Source of the DNA: JACVRM01 sp963809765
GTDB taxonomy: Bacteria; Actinomycetota; Thermoleophilia; Gaiellales; Gaiellaceae
Direction: 5' to 3'
Assembly (NCBI GenBank): GCA_963809765.1
Contig: CAWEKT010000003.1
Coordinates: 1,054,001-1,118,000, forward strand
DNA length: 64,000 nucleotides
Part shown: piece after piece, positions 57,458 through 64,000 of the stretch
Numbering within the stretch: position 1 is the first letter of the stretch
Layout: each line of letters opens with the position of its first letter
Translations under genes and position numbers: made by a program
Notes under the pieces: model-generated
What the model was told of the DNA's origin: nothing
The model's input: the letters and a program-made list of their open reading frames with translations, nothing else
Database searches by the model: none

Positions 57458-58574
57458 ATGGAGCGCAGGCGCTGGCTCCTGCCGCTGCTCGCGGTCGGGC
57501 TCCTGCTCGCCGTCGTGGGCTGCGGCGGAGACGACGATGACGGCGGCAGTGCCGGGGGCGACCTCGATCCGGTCACCCTGCAGCTCAAGTGGGTGACGCA
57601 GGCGCAGTTCGCCGGCTACTACGCGGCGCAGGAGGAGGGCTACTACGAGGACGAGGGGCTCGACGTCACGATCAGGCCGGGCGGGCCCGACATCGTTCCC
57701 GAGCAGGTCGTGCTCGGCGATCAGGCCGAGTTCGGCATCAACTGGCTCGACAGCCTGCTCGCGTTCCGCGACAAGGGCAACGACCTCGTCAACATCGCGC
57801 AGGTGTACACGCGAAGCGGCATGACCGAGGTGACGTGGAAGGACAGCGGGACTCGACGAGATCACGAAGCTCGAAGGGCAAGAAGGTCGGCGTCTGGATC
57901 AACGGCAACGAGCACAAGCTCTTCGCCGCGCTGACGAAGAACGGCATCGACCCGCAGAACGACGTCACGATCGTCGCGCAGCCGTTCACATGGACCTGCT
58001 GCTCAACCGCGAGGTCGACGCCGCCGCGGCGATGACGTACAACGAGCTCGCTCAGGTGCTCGAGACGAAGAACCCCGACACGGGTGAGCTGTACCAGGAG
58101 TCGGACCTGAACATCTTCAAGATGTCGGATCTCGGCACCGGCGCGCTCGAGGACGGCCTCTTCGTCCGCGGCGACTGGATCGAGGACGAGGACAACCAGG
58201 ACATCGCCACGCGCTTCCTCAAGGCGAGCTTCCGCGGCTGGGTCTTCTGCCGCGACAACCAGGACCAGTGCCTCCAGCACGTGCTCGACAACGGGCCGAC
58301 GCTGCCCGAGGGCCACCAGACCTGGCAGCTGAACGAGGTCAACGCGCTCATCTGGCCGGCGCCGCTCGGCATCGGGGTCATGGAGCCCGAGTCGTTCGAC
58401 GTCACCAACCAGATCGCAACCGACTACAAGATCATCAAGACGGCCGCGACCGAGGACGCGTACCGAACCGACCTCGCCGAGGCCGCGATGAAAGAGCTCG
58501 AGGACGATGACGTCGACGTCAACGGCGAGAGCTGGCAGAAGGAGACGGTGGAGCTGAAGGAGGGCGGCGTCTAG
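57458..58574 (+). CDS. ABC transporter substrate-binding lipoprotein (NMT1/THI5-like), frameshifted
   Basis: About 371 residues. Lipoprotein signal WLLPLLAVGLLLAVVGCGGD with lipobox Cys. The family core TLQLKWVTQAQFAGYYAAQEEGYY and GGPDIVPEQVVLGDQAEFGI matches THI5/pyrimidine-precursor and riboflavin-type binding proteins. Frame changes near 57850 and 57990 separate LEGKKVGVWINGNEHKLF and MDLLLNREVDAAAAMTYNEL. GGGAGGAGG precedes ATG 57458. In the context of hydantoinase and carbamoylase, a pyrimidine- or hydantoin-like substrate is likely. Confidence 0.87.
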
Positions 58575-58613
58575 CGAGCGCCTCGTCTCGTAACACCGCT
58601 CATACGTCTGGAC

Positions 58614-58648
58614 GGAGCCGGGTCGCGTAATCGCCGCGGCCCGGCTCC
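58614..58648 (+). terminator. Hairpin terminator after the ABC transporter operon
   Basis: GGAGCCGGG (58614-58622) pairs with CCCGGCTCC (58640-58648) across a 17-base loop, about 40 bases after the binding-protein stop. Confidence 0.4.
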
Positions 58649-58719
58649 GGACCTTGTGGGCGGGCGGGAGACCGCTTCGGGCTCGAGCCGGGCGAAGCGT
58701 TTCAGATACACGCGCGCGG

Positions 58720-58735
58720 CCCCACCCGGGTGGGG
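58720..58735. promoter_or_regulatory. Perfect 16-bp palindrome, candidate operator
   Basis: CCCCACCCGGGTGGGG is a perfect dyad about 180 bp upstream of the dihydropyrimidinase start. It could bind a dimeric repressor or simply be a GC-rich hairpin. Confidence 0.25.
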
Positions 58736-58914
58736 GCTTCGCTCGCTCCCGCCTCCTGGCGGCGACGCTACCGGCCCCGAACGCACGCGTGGTTGACCCA
58801 AGCGTGACAGGGGAGCCCCGGCTGCTCCACACGCCCCTGGCGTACGCGCGCTGCGCCCCATCGGAGCGTCCCGGCGCGCGTTACGCTCGCACCTGAGCCG
58901 ACGAGGAGGAAGTC

Positions 58915-60324
58915 ATGTCGATCCTGATCAAGGGTGGCCGCGTCGTGACGGCCACGGACGAGTACGTCGCCGACGTCTACGTCGAGGACGAGACGGTGTC
59001 GTTGATCGGCGAGTCGCTCGACGTCAGCGCCGACCGGACAGTGGATGCGAGCGGGAAGCTGCTGCTGCCGGGCGGCGTCGATCCGCATACGCATCTGGAC
59101 ATGCCGTTCGGCGGCACCGTGACCGCCGACGACGTCGAGTCCGGCCAGACGGCCGCGGCGTTCGGCGGCACCACCACGCATGTCGACTTCGTCATCCAGC
59201 CGCAGGGGACGTCATTCGGCGATGCCCTCGACGAGTGGCGGGGAAAGGCTGACGGCAAGCAGGTGATCGACATGGGCTACCACATGGCCGTCACCGACCT
59301 GAAGGACGGCGGCTCGCTGGAGGAGCTCGCCTCGCTCCCGGAGCAGGGCGTCACCTCCTACAAGCTCTTCATGGCCTACAAGGGCGCGCTCATGGTCGAC
59401 GACGAGACCCTCTTCCGCACGATGCAGGTGGCCGCCGAGACGGGTGCGCTCGTGATGGTGCACGCCGAGAACGGCGACGCGATCGACGTGCTCGTCAAGG
59501 AGGCGCTGGCCGCCGGCAACACCGACCCGGTGTGGCATGCGCGTACGCGGCCGCCCGAGACCGAGGGTGAGGCCACGAACCGCGCGATCCAGCTCGCGCG
59601 CGTCGCCGGCTGCCCGCTCTACGTGGTCCACGTCTCCTGCGCCGAGGCAGTCGAGCCGATCGAGCTCGCGCGCGCGAAGGGCTGGAACGTCTGGGGCGAG
59701 ACCTGCACGCAGTACTTCTTCATCGACGAGACCTTCCTCGAGCGCCCGAACTTCGAGGGCGCGAAGTACGTCTACACGCCGCCGCCGCGCGACAAGGCGA
59801 ACCAGGACGTGCTCTGGAACGCCGTCAGACGCGACATCCTCAGCGTCGTCTCGACCGACCACTGCGCGTTCCGCTGGGACGGCCAGAAGTCGATCGGCCG
59901 CGACGACTTCTCCAAGATTCCGAACGGCGGGCCCGGCCTCGAGAACCGCCTCCACATGCTCCACGAGTTCGGCGTCCGGCAGGGGCGGATCAGCATGTCG
60001 CGCTTCGTCGAGCTCTGGGCGACGAACCCGGCGAAGCTCTTCGGCCTGTACCCGCGCAAGGGCACCATCGCCGTCGGCTCGGACGCGGACATCGTCGTGT
60101 TCGACCCCGAGAAGCGGCACACCATCTCTGCTGCGACCCAGCACTCGAAGTCCGACTACAACCTCTACGAAGGCACCGAGGTGACAGGAACGCCGGAGCT
60201 CGTTCTGCTCCGCGGCAAGGTCCTCGTCGAGGGCGACGAGCTGGTGGCCCAGCCCGGCGTCGGGCAGTACGTGAAGCGGGCGCGGTTCGGGGAGCAACTG
60301 CGCGCGGGCGTGGCGGTCGGATGA
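58915..60324 (+). CDS. hydA: Dihydropyrimidinase / D-hydantoinase
   Basis: 469 residues, intact. Opens cyclic ureides (dihydrouracil, hydantoins). Binuclear metal site: PHTHLDMP (His58, His60), carbamylated Lys150 in TSYKLFMAYKG, His183 in MVHAENGD, His239 in VVHVSCAEA and Asp315 in STDHCAFRWDG. The family C-terminus YNLYEGTEVTGTPELVLLRG is present. GAGGAGGAAG precedes ATG 58915. It overlaps the M24 gene by ATGA, and an N-carbamoyl amidase and ABC importer are close by. Confidence 0.95.
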   Translation: MSILIKGGRVVTATDEYVADVYVEDETVSLIGESLDVSADRTVDASGKLLLPGGVDPHTHLDMPFGGTVTADDVESGQTAAAFGGTTTHVDFVIQPQGTSFGDALDEWRGKADGKQVIDMGYHMAVTDLKDGGSLEELASLPEQGVTSYKLFMAYKGALMVDDETLFRTMQVAAETGALVMVHAENGDAIDVLVKEALAAGNTDPVWHARTRPPETEGEATNRAIQLARVAGCPLYVVHVSCAEAVEPIELARAKGWNVWGETCTQYFFIDETFLERPNFEGAKYVYTPPPRDKANQDVLWNAVRRDILSVVSTDHCAFRWDGQKSIGRDDFSKIPNGGPGLENRLHMLHEFGVRQGRISMSRFVELWATNPAKLFGLYPRKGTIAVGSDADIVVFDPEKRHTISAATQHSKSDYNLYEGTEVTGTPELVLLRGKVLVEGDELVAQPGVGQYVKRARFGEQLRAGVAVG

Positions 60325-61574
60325 GCCAGCCCGCAACTCGCGCGTCCGGCGAGCACATGAGCGAACTAGACGGCAGCACGGCCGCCGCCTCGATTGCCAT
60401 CTCGCCGGCGGAGTACGCCGCCCGCCGGGAAGCGCTGGGCGCGACTGCCCGCGAGCAGGGCCTGAGCGGCGTCGTCCTCTTCGATCCCTACTACGTCCTC
60501 TACTACGTCGGCTTCGCCTTCGCGCCCACGGAGCGGCCGATCGCGCTCGTCATCGGCGCCGGCGGCGAGACGGCGCTGATGGTGCCGCGCCTCGAGGTCG
60601 AGCACGCCGAAGCGCAGCCGGGCGTCGACCGCGTCGAGCACTACGACGAGTACCCAGGCGTGCCGCGGTCGGAGGAGGCGCTCTCGCGGCTGCTCGAGGC
60701 GCTCGGTCTCAGCGGGCGGGTCGGCGCCGACCAGGACGGCTACCCCTGGATCCTCGGCTACCGGGGGCCTGCGCTGTCGGAGCTCTCCCGCGCCGAGGTG
60801 GTCCGGATGGGCGCTGCGATCGAGGCGCAGATGGCCATCAAGAGCGATGCGGAGATCGCGCTCATCCGCGAGAGCTGCACGTGGGGCAACCTGGCGCACA
60901 CGCTCCTCCAGCGCTACACGCGTCCGGGATTGACCGAGACGGAGGTGAGCGCCCGCGCGACCCACGAGGCGACGTCGGCCATGCTGGCAGCGATCGGGCC
61001 GATCTATCGCGCGCTCCAGTGGTCGGGCAACGGCGCCTCAGCCGGCTATCGCGGACAAATCGGACGCGGCGCCGCGATTCCCCACGCCCTTGCCGGCAAC
61101 GTGACGTTCCAGGCCGGCGACATCCTCGTGACAGGCGCGAGCGCGCCGGTCTGGGGCTACCTCTCGGAGCTCGAGCGCACGATGGTCATCGGTGAGCCGT
61201 CTTCCGACCAGCAGCGGTTCTTCGAGCACATGAAGGCGCTCCAGGAGGTGGCGTTCGACGCCATCCGGCCCGGCCGGCCCTGTGCCGACGTCGACACCGC
61301 GGTGCGCGCCTACTTCGACGAGCACGAGCTCTGGCCCTACTGGCGGCACCACGTCGGCCACGCGATCGGGCTGCGCTACCACGAGGGGCCGTTCCTGGAC
61401 ATCGGCGATGACACGGAGATGCTGACCGGCATGGTCTTCACGGTCGAGCCTGGCCTGTACGTGCCGGAGCTCGGCGGTTTCCGTCACTCGGACACGGTCC
61501 TCGTCACCGAGGGCGGCATCGAGATGCTGACGTACTACCCGCGGGAGCTCGACGCCCTCGTGATCCCGGCGTGA
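60321..61574 (+). CDS. M24-family (creatinase/Xaa-Pro dipeptidase-like) protein lacking several metal ligands
   Basis: 417 residues, intact. Creatinase-type N-domain (about 30-165) and pita-bread C-domain. The His-containing pocket is present (GRGAAIPHALAGN, HHVGHAIGLRYHEGP with His347) and so is Glu376 (FTVEPGLYVPELGG). The usual metal aspartates of DxG...SD are replaced in ILVTGASAPVWGYLSELERT (Thr/Gly at 271-272, Glu283), and the last Glu is Ser390 (FRHSDTVLV). Loss of metal ligands is a trait of creatinase, which cleaves creatine without metal. Translationally coupled to hydA. Confidence 0.85.
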   Translation: MSQPATRASGEHMSELDGSTAAASIAISPAEYAARREALGATAREQGLSGVVLFDPYYVLYYVGFAFAPTERPIALVIGAGGETALMVPRLEVEHAEAQPGVDRVEHYDEYPGVPRSEEALSRLLEALGLSGRVGADQDGYPWILGYRGPALSELSRAEVVRMGAAIEAQMAIKSDAEIALIRESCTWGNLAHTLLQRYTRPGLTETEVSARATHEATSAMLAAIGPIYRALQWSGNGASAGYRGQIGRGAAIPHALAGNVTFQAGDILVTGASAPVWGYLSELERTMVIGEPSSDQQRFFEHMKALQEVAFDAIRPGRPCADVDTAVRAYFDEHELWPYWRHHVGHAIGLRYHEGPFLDIGDDTEMLTGMVFTVEPGLYVPELGGFRHSDTVLVTEGGIEMLTYYPRELDALVIPA

Positions 61575-62197
61575 CCTCGCTGCCGGACGACAGCGAGCCG
61601 CCCAGCACGACCGACTGGAAGGCGTTCTACGACGCCGTCTCGGGGCGGCCCCCGCACGAGACGGCACTCGAGGCCCTGGATCGATTCACGGAGCCGGGGT
61701 TCGCCGTCGACCTCGGCTGCGGCGACGGCCGCGACACGGTCGAGATGCTCCGGCGCGGGTGGCGCGTGCTGGCGATCGACGCGCAGGCCCAGGCGATCGA
61801 TCGCCTCCGCGAGCGGGTGGGCGATCAGCCGAAGCTGGAGACGCAGGTGGCCGAGTTCCACGTGGCGACCTGGCCTGACGCCGATCTCGTCAACGCCGGC
61901 TTCTCGCTCCCCTTCTGCCCAGCCCACCACTTCCCCGGCGTGTGGGCTCGGATCGTGGCGTCGCTGCGACCGGGTGGCCGCTTCAGCGGACAACTCTTCG
62001 GCCCGAACGACGAGTGGGCCGGGAGCCGCATCGAGACGTTCCACTCACGGGAGCAGACACTCGAGCTGCTGGCCGGGTTCGCGCTCGAGCGCTTCGAGGA
62101 GGTCGAAGCGGACGGCCACACCGCGACGGGCACGCCGAAGCACTGGCACGTCTTCCACGTCATCGCCCGCCGGGAGGCGGGCGACACTGCCGTCTAG
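61571..62197 (+). CDS. Class I SAM-dependent methyltransferase
   Basis: 208 residues, intact. SAM motif I GFAVDLGCGDGRDTVEMLRR, motif II WRVLAIDAQAQAIDRLRE, and LPFCPAHHFPGVWARIVASL, with SLRPGGRFSGQLFG as the post-core strand. Resembles TehB-like or small-molecule methyltransferases. Overlaps the M24 gene by GTGA, so it belongs to the same operon; substrate unknown. Its stop overlaps the convergent MBL gene. Confidence 0.85.
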   Translation: MTSLPDDSEPPSTTDWKAFYDAVSGRPPHETALEALDRFTEPGFAVDLGCGDGRDTVEMLRRGWRVLAIDAQAQAIDRLRERVGDQPKLETQVAEFHVATWPDADLVNAGFSLPFCPAHHFPGVWARIVASLRPGGRFSGQLFGPNDEWAGSRIETFHSREQTLELLAGFALERFEEVEADGHTATGTPKHWHVFHVIARREAGDTAV

Positions 62198-63081
62198 GAG
62201 AGCCGCCCGTCCGCGGCCAGCGTGACCGAGCCCGCGCGCAGCTCGATCTCCATGCCTTCTCGCGCCGCCTCGGGCGGCGGGCCGCCGGCGCCGTCCCAGA
62301 GCTCGCTGGCCCGCAGCGCAAGCTGCCCGAGCTCGTCGTCCTCGCGCCAGGGGTCGTGGTGGAAGAGCACCAGCCGGCGAGCCGCCGCCTTGCGCGCGAA
62401 CGTGACCGCGTCGGCGACGCTCGAGTGACCCCAGCCCACGCGCTCGCTGTACTCGTCCTCGGTGAACTGGGCGTCGTGGAGGAGCACGTCGACGTCGGCG
62501 GCGAGCGCCCGGCCGGGAATCCAGTCGGGCGGTAGACGCTCCAGCTCGACGCCGATTGCGGGCTCGTGGTCGGGGATGTAGGCAAGCGACCCGCCGGGTC
62601 CGTCGAGGCGGTAGCCCAGAGTCGGCCCGGGGTGCGAGACGAGCTCGGCCCGGATCGTCACGCCGCCGAGCTCCCACGGCTCCTCGGGCACGTCGTGGAA
62701 GGTCAGCTGGGCCGGGATGTCGGAGAGGTCGATCGGAAAGAGCGGCGGTGACAGATAGCGGGCGATGCGCTCGTCGAGCGACCGTGTGACCGAGGCCGGC
62801 CCCCAGATGTGCATCGTGGTCTCCGGCTCCCAGATCGGCAGGAAGAAGCCGAGCCCCTCGAGATGGTCGAGGTGCAGGTGCGTGAGCAGCAGGTGAATCC
62901 GGTCGACGGGCTCCTGGCGGAGCCGCTCGCCGAGCGCACGCAGGCCGGTACCTGCGTCGAGGATGAGCAGCGTGCCGTCGTCGGTCCGAACCTCGACGCA
63001 CGACGTGTTTCCGCCGTACGCGATCGTCTGCTTTCCCGGAGCTGCCAGCGAGCCGCGGCAGCCCCAGACGGTAACGCGCAC
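62194..63081 (-). CDS. MBL-fold metallo-hydrolase
   Basis: 295 residues, intact. VWGCRGSLAAPGKQTIAYGGNTSCV is typical of the phosphodiesterase/RNase Z-like MBL branch that handles cyclic nucleotides or similar. Zinc motif LLTHLHLDHLEGLGFF (HxHxDH), later ligands in ELVSHPGPTLGYRL, DVLLHDAQFTEDEY and RLVLFHHDPW. GTG at 63081. It follows the PAS gene by 7 bp on the same strand. Confidence 0.9.
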   Translation of the reverse strand: MRVTVWGCRGSLAAPGKQTIAYGGNTSCVEVRTDDGTLLILDAGTGLRALGERLRQEPVDRIHLLLTHLHLDHLEGLGFFLPIWEPETTMHIWGPASVTRSLDERIARYLSPPLFPIDLSDIPAQLTFHDVPEEPWELGGVTIRAELVSHPGPTLGYRLDGPGGSLAYIPDHEPAIGVELERLPPDWIPGRALAADVDVLLHDAQFTEDEYSERVGWGHSSVADAVTFARKAAARRLVLFHHDPWREDDELGQLALRASELWDGAGGPPPEAAREGMEIELRAGSVTLAADGRLS

Positions 63082-63088
63082 CGCCGCC

Positions 63089-63494
63089 CTACTCCTCGCG
63101 CGCTTCCCAGAAGATCGCGACGAGGCCCTCGGGCTCCTCGCCGCCCGTCAGCAGCGGGAACGCCGTCACCGACACGGTCCGCCAGACTCCGTCCAGCCCT
63201 CTCAGCCGGTGGGTGCCGTGCGCCGGGCGCCGTTCGAGCAGCGCGATGCCGGCCGGCAGCTCGATCCAGATCGATCGGCCGGCCTTCGAGATCCTGGGTC
63301 GTGAAGTGGTCGGCCCACGCCTCGGCGGACAGCTCGCCGGCCTCGGCGTAGGTCTGGCCGAGGATCTCCTCGGCGGGCTCGTTGTAGAAGACGAGCCGCC
63401 CGTCGGGGTCCGCGATGAACATCGGCATCGACAGCTGCGAGGCGAACTCGCGCGCCAGGATCAGGACGAGGCTCTTCTGCCGCCGGATCGCCAC
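63089..63494 (-). CDS. Stand-alone PAS-domain protein, frameshifted
   Basis: About 134 residues with a single PAS fold: SMPMFIADPDGRLVFYNEPAEEILGQ, then after a frame change near 63282 ALLERRPAHGTHRLRGLDGVW and VSVTAFPLLTGGEEPEGLVAIFWE. No output domain. Together with the adjacent MBL hydrolase it could form a sensory pair acting on a cyclic nucleotide, but that is conjecture. GTG at 63494. Confidence 0.75.
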
Positions 63495-63544
63495 GACCTG
63501 CGCAGGCTACTCCCCGACGACCCTGGATCGCACGCGCTTGCCGG

Positions 63545-63901
63545 CTAGCGCGTGATGTCGACGACGCAGAAGCGGTTGCCTTCGGGGTCGGCGAGGATGA
63601 CATAGTCGGCGTCCGGCGGGCGCTTGTCCCAGTGGACCTCGGTGGCGCCCAGCCCGATCAACCGCCGAACCTCGCCCGGTTGGTCTTCGGTGTAGAGGTC
63701 GAGGTGAAGACGCGGAGGAATCTCCAGGCTCGATCGCACCTGATCGAGTGAGAGGTTCGGCCCAACGCCGTCCTTCGGGCGCAGCAGCACGAAATCGTGG
63801 CTGTCACCGGGCCGCCGCTCGTAGCCGAGCGCCTCCTCCCAGAACGCAGCCTGGCGCTGCAGATCGTCGACGCGCAGCACGATCGAGCCGATGCGCAGCA
63901 C
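63545..63901 (-). CDS. VOC-family (glyoxalase/bleomycin-resistance-like) protein
   Basis: 118 residues, intact. Two beta-alpha-beta-beta-beta units: IGSIVLRVDDLQRQAAFWEEALGY and LHLDLYTEDQPGEVRRLIGLG, ending DYVILADPEGNRFCVVDI. Metal-binding positions of VOC proteins (Glu in the last PEGN, His in LHLDLY) are present. Substrate unknown. The remaining 99 bases of the window show no feature. Confidence 0.88.
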   Translation of the reverse strand: MLRIGSIVLRVDDLQRQAAFWEEALGYERRPGDSHDFVLLRPKDGVGPNLSLDQVRSSLEIPPRLHLDLYTEDQPGEVRRLIGLGATEVHWDKRPPDADYVILADPEGNRFCVVDITR

Positions 63902-64000
63902 ACGGCGACCCTAGCGCGCGCAGCGCTCGGGCAAAGCCAGCCGGCAGACAGCTAGGACGTCGCGAGACCGACGGGGCAGCAACGCCGGTTCCGCCCAGGC

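Larger units (their letters stand above)
58575..58914. other. Intergenic region before the dihydropyrimidinase gene
   Basis: About 340 bases with no gene. It has a terminator-like hairpin (58614-58648), a perfect GC-rich palindrome (58720-58735) and a good Shine-Dalgarno GAGGAGGAAG just before 58915. Confidence 0.4.

Overview
The window is about 64 kb of very GC-rich DNA with dense, often overlapping genes, frequent GTG/TTG starts and typical actinobacterial families: an F420-type luciferase-like oxidoreductase, a SARP-type regulator, a Tad/Flp pilus locus, an acVLRF1-type peptidyl-tRNA hydrolase and DUF1206. Together with a PDDR-repeat membrane protein this suggests an uncultured member of the Thermoleophilia (Gaiellales/Solirubrobacterales), Actinomycetota. 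That placement is inference. Many conserved genes (hemH, hom, thrC, thrB, the pilus ATPase, ABC transporter genes) carry single-base frameshifts, while others nearby are intact. This looks like uncorrected sequencing indels rather than gene decay, so I annotate such genes across their full length and give the approximate break points.

Layout. 1-3 kb: tail of a PDZ protease, then a minus-strand operon hemH - flippase-like membrane protein - arsenate reductase-like phosphatase. 3-9 kb: a beta-lactamase-type serine hydrolase, a tRNA-Arg(CCT), and a 3.7-kb segment bounded by the tRNA 3' half and a 41-bp copy of it. That segment carries one nucleotide cyclase/AAA/TPR gene and looks like a tRNA-integrated element. 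9-23 kb: a two-component pair, a third receiver-like protein, prepilin peptidase and the Tad pilus genes (Flp pilin, TadE, CpaB, TadZ, TadA, a VWA-TadB fusion, TadC, a VWA TadG), then DUF192 and a convergent PilX-like protein. 23-30 kb: lysC-hom-thrC-thrB-proA-proB, an aspartate-family and proline operon.

30-42 kb: FKBP, a double-hotdog thioesterase, a class III-like alcohol dehydrogenase, an O-methyltransferase and formate dehydrogenase (C1 oxidation). MutS2 and an acVLRF1 peptidyl-tRNA hydrolase follow as near neighbours (both plausibly ribosome rescue), then the PDDR-repeat membrane protein and a GAF/PAS histidine kinase. 42-50 kb: a heavily frameshifted SARP-cyclase-AAA-TPR regulator, a secreted metalloprotease preceded by four 11-bp-spaced TCACA repeats, LtrA, GNAT and DUF1206.

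50-62 kb: an apparent hydantoin/pyrimidine-type catabolic island with an F420-type oxidoreductase, an N-carbamoyl amino acid hydrolase, a THI5/NMT1-type ABC transporter (two permeases, ATPase, lipoprotein), a dihydropyrimidinase and an M24 protein that lacks several metal ligands. A DUF4242-cyclase fusion and small genes are interspersed. 61-64 kb: a methyltransferase, an MBL hydrolase, a PAS protein and a VOC protein. No rRNA, CRISPR array, transposase or integrase was seen.
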